Assembly: GCA_012515255.1 (NCBI GenBank)
Contig: JAAYYR010000133.1
Coordinates: 1-6,735 of the forward strand
DNA: 6,735 nt
Direction: 5' to 3'
DNA from: Clostridia bacterium
GTDB lineage: Bacteria; Bacillota; Dehalobacteriia; UBA4068
Shown: one piece after another, positions 1 through 6,504 of the stretch
Layout: every line of letters begins with the position of its first letter
Numbering within the stretch: the stretch's first letter is position 1
Program-made: the position numbers and the translations under genes
Notes under the pieces: model-generated
Databases searched by the model: none
What the model saw: the letters and a program-made list of their open reading frames with translations, nothing else
What the model was told of the DNA's origin: nothing

Positions 1-13
1 AAACCATTTTCTT

Positions 14-19
14 GGGAGG
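14..19 (+). promoter_or_regulatory. Ribosome binding site of minC (decides the start)
   Basis: GGGAGG lies 7 bases before the ATG at 27. A longer reading from the TTG at 12 would begin upstream of this site and add only five residues (M-G-G-R-V), two of which are encoded by the ribosome binding site itself. The ATG at 27 is therefore the better start. Confidence 0.85.
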
Positions 20-26
20 CCGGGTA

Positions 27-686
27 ATGGATAAAAATATCGTAACGATTAAAGGGACAGCGGATGCTCTGGTTTTTTCTTTTGATACCGAGCAGGCCGG
101 CTTTGGGCAGATTTGCGCCGCTTTGGAAGAAAAGCTTTTGCACAGCGGCGACTTTTTCATCAATGCCGAATATATCATCGACCAGCCTGCCGGCTTCTCC
201 GGTGAAGAGCTGGCGATCATCGAGGGCATTTTAAAGAAATATCATATCCGCAAGGGACGCCTCGCGCCGCATTTGGTGGACAGCGATGAACGCTCCGAGA
301 TGATTTACCAGACGGCGGGCGGCAACAGCCTGCTCGTGACCCGCGGCATTCGCAGCGGCCAGAAGCTGGCTGTACGCGGTAACGCGGTAGTGATGGGCGA
401 TATCAATCCCGGCGGCGAGGTAGTGGCGACAGGCAATGTTGTAGTTATGGGCAGCTGCCGCGGCGTGCTGCATGCCGGTGCCGAGGGCGATGAGAACTGC
501 TATATCCTCGTCTACAAGATGCAGGCGCAGCAATTGCGCATCGCCGAATATGTGGCGACAGTGCCGGAGGATGCGGGCGCCAGTCCGCTGAAGCTTGCGG
601 TAGTGCAGGATAGTAGCATCGTGCTGACGGATTATGTGCCTGCACAGTTCAAGGAATCATCCGCCGAGGTAGCCGAGGAGGCTTAG
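27..686 (+). CDS. minC: Septum site-determining protein MinC
   Basis: Cell-division inhibitor that, recruited to the membrane by MinD, blocks FtsZ polymerisation away from mid-cell. The 219-residue product has the two usual parts. Residues about 1-95 form the MinC_N-type FtsZ-inhibiting domain, with a K9-G10 pair near the start like that of E. coli MinC. Residues about 100-205 form the beta-helical MinC_C domain. The C domain is unmistakable: RSGQ at 109-112 (the motif linked to MinD binding), GNAVVMGDINPG at 118-129, GNVVVMGSCRGVLHAG at 136-151, and QLRIA further on. The length is normal for the family. The protein ends in a short acidic tail (-AEEA) whose codons also form the ribosome binding site of mutS. 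No minD or minE follows; mutS begins after 3 bases. Whether minD/minE lie upstream cannot be seen. The family is near certain, the operon role is inferred. Confidence 0.95.
   Translation: MDKNIVTIKGTADALVFSFDTEQAGFGQICAALEEKLLHSGDFFINAEYIIDQPAGFSGEELAIIEGILKKYHIRKGRLAPHLVDSDERSEMIYQTAGGNSLLVTRGIRSGQKLAVRGNAVVMGDINPGGEVVATGNVVVMGSCRGVLHAGAEGDENCYILVYKMQAQQLRIAEYVATVPEDAGASPLKLAVVQDSSIVLTDYVPAQFKESSAEVAEEA
675..681 (+). promoter_or_regulatory. Ribosome binding site of mutS inside the end of minC
   Basis: GAGGAGG lies 8 bases before the TTG at 690 and overlaps the last sense codons of minC (Glu-Glu-Ala, then TAG). It is a strong Shine-Dalgarno sequence at good spacing and is the main support for the non-ATG start of mutS. 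The next in-frame ATG (711) would be 29 bases away and would cut off the conserved L-T-P segment. Confidence 0.85.
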
Positions 687-689
687 CAC

Positions 690-3320
690 TTGACTATTTT
701 AACACCGATCATGCGCCAATATCAAGCGGTCAAGGAGCAATACAGCGATTGTTTGCTCTTTTTCCGTCTTGGCGATTTCTATGAAATGTTCGCGGATGAC
801 GCTTTGCTCGCCTCGCGGGAATTGAATATCGTTTTGACCGCCCGCGACGGCGGCGGCAATACCAAGATACCCATGTGCGGCGTGCCGCATCATGCCGCCG
901 CCAATTATATTGCTCGCTTGATCGAAAAAGGCCATAAGGTTGCGATTTGCGAGCAGATGGAAGACCCAAAGACAGTCAAGGGACTGGTTAGGCGCGAGGT
1001 CGTGCGGGTGATCACGCCCGGCACCGTGCTTGAGGATATCATGCTTGAGGATAAGGCCAATAATTATCTCGCGGCCTGTTGGCTCGAGCGTAAAAACAAG
1101 GCGGAATTCGCCTTTGGACTGGCCCACACTGATATTTCTACCGGTAAATTTTTTGCCACAGAGATTAGCGGCGGCGATATTCGGGACAAGCTGGCCGATG
1201 AAATCGCCCGCATCTCTCCCGCGGAATTGCTGCTGCCGGAGGAATTGGCGCAGGATGAACTATTTCGCCTGCGCCTGCTTGATCGTTGCGTCGGCTGCCT
1301 CACACCTGTCGCGGATATCAATTATGTGCGCCGTAATTTCGCGGAAGTGCTGCAAATCCACTTTGGCGTGGCGCATCTATCCGGGCTGGGACTGGACGAG
1401 CATCCCGCGGCGGCCCTCGCCGCTGCCATGATCATCGATTTTCTTTTGCAGACGCAAAAACGCTCCCTGCAATACATAGATCAGATCAATTTCTATAGCA
1501 GCGGCGAGTATGTGCTGCTTGACGCCGCGACCCGGCGTAATCTGGAGTTGACCGCCACAATGCGCGGCGGCAAGCGCAAGGGTTCGCTGTTATGGGTGAT
1601 AGACGATACCCAAACCGCGATGGGCGGCCGCGCCCTACGCGAATGGCTGGATAACCCCTTGCTGGAGCAAAAGGCGGTGGGCTTGCGCCTGGACGCTGTA
1701 GAGGAGCTGACATTAAATCCGCCGCTGCTTTTCGAGCTGCGGGAACTGCTCAAAAGCCTCCACGATATTCCGCGGCTGATCACCAAGGTATGCTTTGGCA
1801 ACGCGGGTCCGCGCGATCTGCTGGCCTTGAAAAGCTCGCTGCAAGTGCAGCCGCGTATCTTCGCGCTGCTCGGCCGCTGTAAAACGCCGCTGATGCAGGC
1901 CATGCTCGATCACCTTGACTTGCTGGAAGACGTCGCCGGCCTCATCGAAGCCGCTCTCGCCGAGGACGCTCCTCTTTCTCTTCGCGAAAGCGGTATCATC
2001 AAAAAAGGCTATGCGGCCGAGGTGGACGAATTGCGGGGCATTTCCAGCTCAGCGCGGCAAATGTTGCTGGAGCTGGAGGCTAGAGAGCGGTCGCGCACTG
2101 GCATCCGTAACTTGAAAGTCGGCTATAATAAAGTATTCGGTTACTATATCGAGATCAGCAAAAGCCGCATCGAGGAAGCACCCGCCGACTATATCCGCAA
2201 GCAAACTTTAGTCAACGCGGAACGTTTTATTACCGAGGAGCTAAAAGAGCTGGAGCATAAAATTCTCACGGCGGGAGAGAAGCTGGCCGCATTGGAATCG
2301 CGTATCTTTACGGAGATTCGGGAAAAAACCGCGGCCACGGCGCCGCGCGTCAACCGTACGGCGGAAATCTGCGCCCATCTCGATGCTCTGCAATCTCTGG
2401 CTTCGGTGGCGCTCGCTAATAATTACTGCAAGCCCCAGGTGGACGATGGCAGCAAAATTATTATCAGCGATGGGCGCCATCCGGTAATCGAGAAAATCAT
2501 CGGCCCGGAAAACTATATCCCCAATGATACCTATCTTGATCATAAGAGCCAGCGTATGATGCTGATTACCGGCCCGAATATGACAGGCAAAAGTACATAT
2601 ATGCGCCAGGTGGCGCTGATTGCGCTGCTTGCGCATATCGGCAGCTTTGTGCCTGCTGCCGCCGCGCAGATTGGCTATATCGACCGCATCTTCACCCGTG
2701 TCGGCGCTTCCGACGATTTGGGCGGCGGGCAAAGCACCTTTATGGTGGAGATGACCGAGACCGCCAATATCCTGCGCCATGCCGGCAGCAGCAGCCTGAT
2801 TATCCTTGATGAGATCGGCCGCGGCACCTCCACTTATGACGGTCTTTCTATTGCCTGGGCTGTGGCGGAGCATATTATCGGCGACAGCTGCGGCGCAAAA
2901 ACCCTGTTCGCGACCCATTATCATGAGCTGACCCTGCTCGCGGATAATTTCCCCCTAATCAAAAATTACTCAATTTCCGTCAAGGAAAAGGGGCATGATA
3001 TTGTCTTTTTGCGCAAGATCGTCGAGGGCGCTGCCGACCGCAGCTATGGCATCCAAGTGGCGCGCCTGGCCGGGTTGCCCAAGGAAGTGATTCGCCGCGC
3101 CCGCGAGATTATGGCGGAGCTGGAGGCGGAAAAACATCTGCAGACTAAGCTTGAGCGCCAGGAACAGATTAGTTTCCGCGATATTTTGCTTGGTGATCAG
3201 CCGTTACGTGAGGGCGAGGAGATTATCCGCGCCATCCGCGAAATGGATCTTGATTCGGTCAGCCCCTTGGACGCTTTACTGCAAATCAATGAATGGAAGA
3301 AAGCGCTGAAAGATGAATAA
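690..3320 (+). CDS. mutS: DNA mismatch repair protein MutS (TTG start)
   Basis: MutS1-type mismatch sensor: it binds mispairs and small loops as a dimer, then becomes an ATP-bound sliding clamp that recruits MutL. At 876 residues it is full length. The N-terminal mismatch-binding domain carries the Phe-Tyr-Glu wedge (F30-Y31-E32 in GDFYEMF). The connector, lever and clamp domains occupy about 125-590. The C-terminal ATPase has Walker A GPNMTGKST at 628-636, the signature GGGQSTFMVEM from 678, Walker B LDEIGRGTST at 706-715 with catalytic E708, and ATHYHEL at 741-747 with H743. QISF at 826-829 sits where B. subtilis MutS has its beta-clamp-binding motif (QLSFF). The TTG start is chosen because GAGGAGG lies 8 bases upstream and the product then begins M-T-I-L-T-P, matching the family's usual N-terminus. 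The gene follows minC by 3 bases and overlaps mutL by 8. No truncation or missing catalytic residue was seen. Confidence 0.99.
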   Translation: MTILTPIMRQYQAVKEQYSDCLLFFRLGDFYEMFADDALLASRELNIVLTARDGGGNTKIPMCGVPHHAAANYIARLIEKGHKVAICEQMEDPKTVKGLVRREVVRVITPGTVLEDIMLEDKANNYLAACWLERKNKAEFAFGLAHTDISTGKFFATEISGGDIRDKLADEIARISPAELLLPEELAQDELFRLRLLDRCVGCLTPVADINYVRRNFAEVLQIHFGVAHLSGLGLDEHPAAALAAAMIIDFLLQTQKRSLQYIDQINFYSSGEYVLLDAATRRNLELTATMRGGKRKGSLLWVIDDTQTAMGGRALREWLDNPLLEQKAVGLRLDAVEELTLNPPLLFELRELLKSLHDIPRLITKVCFGNAGPRDLLALKSSLQVQPRIFALLGRCKTPLMQAMLDHLDLLEDVAGLIEAALAEDAPLSLRESGIIKKGYAAEVDELRGISSSARQMLLELEARERSRTGIRNLKVGYNKVFGYYIEISKSRIEEAPADYIRKQTLVNAERFITEELKELEHKILTAGEKLAALESRIFTEIREKTAATAPRVNRTAEICAHLDALQSLASVALANNYCKPQVDDGSKIIISDGRHPVIEKIIGPENYIPNDTYLDHKSQRMMLITGPNMTGKSTYMRQVALIALLAHIGSFVPAAAAQIGYIDRIFTRVGASDDLGGGQSTFMVEMTETANILRHAGSSSLIILDEIGRGTSTYDGLSIAWAVAEHIIGDSCGAKTLFATHYHELTLLADNFPLIKNYSISVKEKGHDIVFLRKIVEGAADRSYGIQVARLAGLPKEVIRRAREIMAELEAEKHLQTKLERQEQISFRDILLGDQPLREGEEIIRAIREMDLDSVSPLDALLQINEWKKALKDE

Positions 3321-5172
3321 GCCGCCCGCCCTTAACCGCATCCACATTTTAGATCGGCATACCGCAAATCAGATTGCCGCCGGCGAAGTGGTCGAGCGGC
3401 CTTTTTCCGTAGTTAAGGAGCTCGTAGAAAACGCTATTGATGCGGGAGCAACTATGATCTCGGTGGCCATTGCCGACGCCGGCCTGGAAAAAATTCAGGT
3501 CAGCGATAATGGCTGCGGTATGAGCGCCGAGGAAATGCGCCTGGCCGTATTGCGCCATGCCACAAGCAAGATTAATAACATCTCGGATTTGGATAGCCTC
3601 AGCACGCTTGGTTTTCGCGGGGAGGCTTTGCCCTCGATAGCCGCGGTTAGCTATCTGACGATTATATCAAAGCAAACGGGGGAGCAGCATGGCTATAGCA
3701 TGACCGTGCGCGCCGGGCAGGCGATTATGCCCACGGAGGCCGCCGCTAAGACCGGCACTACCGTGACTGTGGAGCGGCTGTTCCACAATACGCCGGCGCG
3801 GCGTAAATTTATGAAATCACCGCGCACCGAGCTGGGGCTGATCAGTGATTTGATCGCCAAATATATCGTCGCTTACCCGGGTATTTCCTTCCGCCTGCAA
3901 AACGGCGCTCATACCATCTACCACAGCGCGGGGCAGGGTAATCCTGAGCATGCCCTGTTTGAAGCCTTCGGCCGGCAGGTAGCAGAGCAGATGCTGCCTT
4001 TTGTCAGGGGCTTTATTTCGCTGCCCACGCTCAGCCGCCCCAATCGCCAGAGCTACCACTTTTTCATCAATGGCCGCCCTGCGCGCAGCCGCGAGCTGGC
4101 CCGGGCCGTGGACGACGCTTATGCCGGTTTTTTACCGCAGCGCCGCTATCCGATCATCTTCATTGAGCTTGAACTGCCGCCGGATAGCATCGACGTCAAT
4201 GTCCACCCGGGCAAGCTGGAAGTAAAGTTCCGCGACTTTGCGCCGTTGCGCCAAGAGCTAATCGCCGAGATTCAAGCGACGCTTGCCGCGAGCCTGGGCC
4301 GCGCGCCTTCGCTTTTACCTGAGCGCCAGGACGACCGGCCTGTTACGCAAGACGCCGGTTCTTATGAACAGCAGCCGGAGCAGGGGAGCGCGGCGATCTT
4401 GCGCGAGCCAAGCGCCGAGCTGGGACATGAGATATACCAGGTGCTATATGCCGCCGCCAATTCGCATTCCTTAAATCACCTTACATCTGCCGCGAATCAG
4501 GGCGGAGGCCTACCGGGCGAGCAGCGGCCGCTTTTGACGCAGCCGCAATTTTTTGGCGGGACGGATACGGATGATTCAAGCGAGCGGCTGCGTTTTGCCT
4601 CTTTGACGCCGCTCGGTCAATTCGCCGGCTCCTTTCTCATTTGCAGCAGCGGCGAGCAATTGTATATTATAGACCAACACGCGGCAGCGGAACGGGTTCT
4701 ATACGAAAAAATTGCCGCGCGGGCCGCTCGGGAGCCGAGCCATAGCGCCCAGCTCGCCGTACCTGTTGCGGTTGAGCTAAGCATCCTTGAGAGCGCTCAG
4801 CTTACCGAGAGCATACTCGAGCTGCGGGAAGCCGGGTTTATCATCGAGCATTTCGGGGACAATAGCTTTGTTATCCGCGGATTGCCTTTATGGTATGAAG
4901 GTGATGACGCGGAGCAGTTGTTGCGCCTGTTTCTTGAGGAGACGGAAGGCGGCACGCTTAATACGCTGCGCCTGCGCCGGGAGAAATTATTCAGCGCTGC
5001 CTGCCGCCAGGCGATTAAGGCCAACCGCTACCTTACGCCCACTGATATCAGTGCTTTGCTCTTGGAACTGGATCAATGCGACAATCCCTTGACCTGCCCG
5101 CATGGGCGGCCATTAATGCTTCGGATCAGCCGCGCCGAAATCTATAAACGCTTTCTGCGCGGCAGCATATAA
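3313..5172 (+). CDS. mutL: DNA mismatch repair protein MutL (endonuclease type)
   Basis: Partner of MutS that couples mismatch recognition to strand removal. The 619-residue product has an N-terminal GHKL ATPase: E36 and N40 in KELVENAIDAGA, DNGCGM at 65-70, GFRGEALPSI at 100-109, GTTVTVERLF with NTPARRKF at 148-166, and DVNVHPGKLEVKF with the conserved K301. A Gln/Pro/Ser-rich linker spans about 340-430, followed by the dimerisation and nuclease domain. That domain carries DQHAAAERVLYE at 454-465, the DQHA-x2-E-x4-E metal-binding motif, along with ACR near 563-565 and CPHGRP at 595-600. The protein should therefore nick DNA itself, with no need for MutH. QLAVPV at 480-485 matches the position of the clamp-binding motif in B. 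subtilis MutL. The ATG overlaps the mutS stop by 8 bases and has only a weak ribosome binding site (GGAAG, 13 bases away), so translation is probably coupled to mutS. No alternative start codon lies nearby. Confidence 0.99.
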   Translation: MNKPPALNRIHILDRHTANQIAAGEVVERPFSVVKELVENAIDAGATMISVAIADAGLEKIQVSDNGCGMSAEEMRLAVLRHATSKINNISDLDSLSTLGFRGEALPSIAAVSYLTIISKQTGEQHGYSMTVRAGQAIMPTEAAAKTGTTVTVERLFHNTPARRKFMKSPRTELGLISDLIAKYIVAYPGISFRLQNGAHTIYHSAGQGNPEHALFEAFGRQVAEQMLPFVRGFISLPTLSRPNRQSYHFFINGRPARSRELARAVDDAYAGFLPQRRYPIIFIELELPPDSIDVNVHPGKLEVKFRDFAPLRQELIAEIQATLAASLGRAPSLLPERQDDRPVTQDAGSYEQQPEQGSAAILREPSAELGHEIYQVLYAAANSHSLNHLTSAANQGGGLPGEQRPLLTQPQFFGGTDTDDSSERLRFASLTPLGQFAGSFLICSSGEQLYIIDQHAAAERVLYEKIAARAAREPSHSAQLAVPVAVELSILESAQLTESILELREAGFIIEHFGDNSFVIRGLPLWYEGDDAEQLLRLFLEETEGGTLNTLRLRREKLFSAACRQAIKANRYLTPTDISALLLELDQCDNPLTCPHGRPLMLRISRAEIYKRFLRGSI

Positions 5173-5178
5173 TATACC

Positions 5179-5183
5179 AAGGA
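5179..5183 (+). promoter_or_regulatory. Probable ribosome binding site of miaA
   Basis: AAGGA is the only purine-rich Shine-Dalgarno candidate in the 24-base mutL-miaA gap. It lies 13 bases before the ATG at 5197, longer than usual. No other in-frame ATG, GTG or TTG occurs between the mutL stop region and 5197, so the start is fixed despite the spacing. Initiation may be moderate or helped by coupling. Confidence 0.5.
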
Positions 5184-5196
5184 TAAGCTACAAGCT

Positions 5197-6150
5197 ATGA
5201 GAGACCGGCTTGCCCCAAAAATTATTATTATTCTCGGCCCCACTGCCACCGGTAAATCGGAACTGGCAATCAGTATCGCCCCCCGGTGCAACTGCGAAAT
5301 TATTTCCGCGGACTCAATGCAGGTATACCGGGGCATGGATATCGGCAGCGCCAAAGTGAGCGCTGCGCAGCGTAGCCTCGTACCGCATCATTTGATCGAT
5401 ATCCGCGAGCCGGAGCAGCCCTTTAGCGTGGCGGAATTCCGCAAGCTGGCGGGAGAGGCTATCGGCGATATCATCGGCAGGGGACATTTGCCTTTGATTT
5501 GCGGCGGCAGCGGGCTATATCTTAATTCTTTGATTGCGCCTTATAATTTTAGTGCGGATTCAGCTGCGGATGCGCGGATTCGAGAGCGGCTTAGCGCGGA
5601 ATTCGCCGTGGATGGCGGCGCCGCGATGCATACGCGCCTTGCCGCTGTTGACCCGCAGGCCGCGGCCAAAATCAGCGTCAATGATTCCCGGCGGCTGATT
5701 CGGGCGCTGGAAGTCTATGAAAGCACCGGCCGCCCTATCAGCGAATTGCGCAAGAGTAGCGAGGCGCCGCCCTGGCGGCCGCTGATCATCGGCCTCGTCG
5801 CCGAAAGACAGATTTTGTATCGCCGCATTGAGCAGCGCGTAGATGCAATGCTGGCGCAGGGGCTTGTTGCCGAAGTAGAGAGCCTGCTGGCGCGCGGCGT
5901 CCCGCGCGACGCAATATCGATGCAGGGCTTGGGTTATAAACAAATTGCCGCCCATCTGGCCGGTGAGATCAGCCTTATGCAAGCGGTGGATTTAATCAAG
6001 CGGGATACCCGTCGTTTTGCCAAAAGACAGATTACCTGGTTTAATCGGGACACCCGCATATGCTGGTTTACTATTGACCAATATCTTGAGGAGGGAGAGT
6101 TGGTAGACGCGGTTTCTTTCCGGATTGCCCATATGCTAGAGGAGGCATGA
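5197..6150 (+). CDS. miaA: tRNA dimethylallyltransferase MiaA
   Basis: Transfers a dimethylallyl group from DMAPP to N6 of adenosine 37 in tRNAs reading codons that start with U, giving i6A, usually the substrate for MiaB. The 317-residue product has normal length and all family motifs: P-loop GPTATGKS at 14-21, DSMQVY at 39-44 with the catalytic Asp39, HHLID at 64-68, GGSGLY at 103-108 (the family more often has GGTGLY, a conservative change), an RRLIRALEVY...TGRPIS segment in the middle, MQGLGYKQ at 242-249, and TRRFAKRQITWF from 271. It is a soluble cytoplasmic enzyme with no signal peptide. The ATG at 5197 puts the P-loop close to the N-terminus as expected. The gene follows mutL by 24 bases. 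Its last codons (Glu-Glu-Ala) form the ribosome binding site of hfq. miaB, often found upstream of mutS in related genomes, is not in that position here. Confidence 0.99.
   Translation: MRDRLAPKIIIILGPTATGKSELAISIAPRCNCEIISADSMQVYRGMDIGSAKVSAAQRSLVPHHLIDIREPEQPFSVAEFRKLAGEAIGDIIGRGHLPLICGGSGLYLNSLIAPYNFSADSAADARIRERLSAEFAVDGGAAMHTRLAAVDPQAAAKISVNDSRRLIRALEVYESTGRPISELRKSSEAPPWRPLIIGLVAERQILYRRIEQRVDAMLAQGLVAEVESLLARGVPRDAISMQGLGYKQIAAHLAGEISLMQAVDLIKRDTRRFAKRQITWFNRDTRICWFTIDQYLEEGELVDAVSFRIAHMLEEA
6138..6145 (+). promoter_or_regulatory. Ribosome binding site of hfq (decides the start)
   Basis: AGAGGAGG at the very end of miaA ends one base before an ATG at 6147 (overlapping the miaA stop as ATGA) and 7 bases before a second in-frame ATG at 6153. 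The spacing strongly favours 6153. Confidence 0.85.
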
Positions 6151-6152
6151 GT

Positions 6153-6389
6153 ATGAAGCAACCTGGCTTGCAGGAGGCGTACCTCAATGCGATGCGCAAG
6201 GAAAAGATACCCGCCACTTTTTTTCTCGTCAATGGATTTCAGATGAAAGGCATCGTTCAGGCGTTTGACAGTTTTACCATCATTATCGAAAGCGGCAAAG
6301 ACCAGGATATGATTTTCAAGCATGCGATCAGCACGATCATCCCGGTGACGCCGCTCAGGCTCAGCGATCTAGCGGTAGCGGAGGAATAG
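6153..6389 (+). CDS. hfq: RNA-binding protein Hfq
   Basis: Sm-like RNA chaperone that forms a hexameric ring and binds small RNAs and mRNAs. The 78-residue product has an N-terminal helix (LQEAYLNAMRKEK, residues 6-18), the Sm1 segment around LVNGFQMKG at 25-33 leading to FDSF at 38-41, and the Sm2 segment KHAISTIIP at 56-64. K56-H57 is the pair that helps bind U-rich RNA 3' ends on the proximal face. Compared with common homologues, Asp of the LQD motif is Glu8 and Tyr of YKH is Phe55, both conservative. The C-terminal tail is short (about 14 residues), as in Gram-positive Hfq proteins, rather than long as in E. coli. The start at 6153 is chosen from ribosome binding site spacing; starting at 6147 would only add Met-Ser. 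It is the last gene of the unit, with a terminator 23 bases downstream. The miaA-hfq neighbourhood is widely conserved. Confidence 0.98.
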   Translation: MKQPGLQEAYLNAMRKEKIPATFFLVNGFQMKGIVQAFDSFTIIIESGKDQDMIFKHAISTIIPVTPLRLSDLAVAEE

Positions 6390-6412
6390 CAGCCCCCCGC
6401 GCCACAATAGCC

Positions 6413-6446
6413 AAAAAGCAGATTTCCCCATGGGAATCTGCTTTTT
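6413..6446 (+). terminator. Intrinsic terminator after hfq (possibly bidirectional)
   Basis: The stem pairs AAAAAGCAGATT (6413-6424) with AATCTGCTTTTT (6435-6446), has one bulged T at 6425, then CCC (6426-6428) with GGG (6432-6434), and a 3-base loop CAT. That is 15 base pairs ending in a run of five Ts. The 5' arm starts with five As, so the same hairpin would also end with a T run on the - strand and could work in both directions. It separates the minC-hfq unit from the next gene. Confidence 0.93.
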
Positions 6447-6466
6447 ACATTGTTAACCAAGCGGGA

Positions 6467-6500
6467 TTGAGTTGCTATTTGCCACTAAATATAGTAATAT
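6467..6500 (+). promoter_or_regulatory. Candidate sigma-A-type promoter for the ynbB-family gene
   Basis: TTGAGT (6467-6472) and TATAGT (6490-6495) are 17 bases apart, matching 4/6 and 5/6 positions of the TTGACA/TATAAT consensus. A second, overlapping pair, TTGCTA (6472-6477) and TAATAT (6495-6500), is also 17 apart but weaker. The sequence is AT-rich compared with the surrounding genes and sits between a terminator and a gene start. Transcription would begin near 6502-6507. This is an inference from sequence only. Confidence 0.5.
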
Positions 6501-6504
6501 ATAG

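Noticed and set aside
12..26. Longer minC beginning at TTG 12
   Set aside because: The extension is made of the ribosome binding site itself and has no upstream Shine-Dalgarno; ATG 27 is at the correct distance.
2241..2924. 227-codon open frame on the - strand inside mutS
   Set aside because: It lies entirely antisense to the most conserved part of the MutS ATPase domain, has no recognisable family features, and is explained by the codon bias of the + strand gene.
4001..4225. Short + strand frames overlapping mutL (also 4283-4474 and 4787-5092)
   Set aside because: Out-of-frame readings of an intact mutL, rich in Arg/Ser/Ala as expected for shifted GC-rich codons, with no family resemblance.
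5560..5982. 140-codon open frame on the - strand inside miaA
   Set aside because: Antisense to conserved MiaA sequence, without recognisable motifs; a by-product of codon composition.
6088..6102. GAGGAGGGA followed by an in-frame TTG near the end of miaA
   Set aside because: An internal Shine-Dalgarno-like run encoding Glu-Glu-Gly-Glu. Initiation there would give only about 16 residues of the MiaA C-terminus.
6074..6110. Possible internal hfq promoter (TTGACC at 6074-6079) in the end of miaA
   Set aside because: The -35-like hexamer is good, but no acceptable -10 sequence occurs 16-18 bases downstream (the region reads GAGAGTTGGTAG). hfq is known to have internal promoters in some bacteria, but this one is not supported by sequence.
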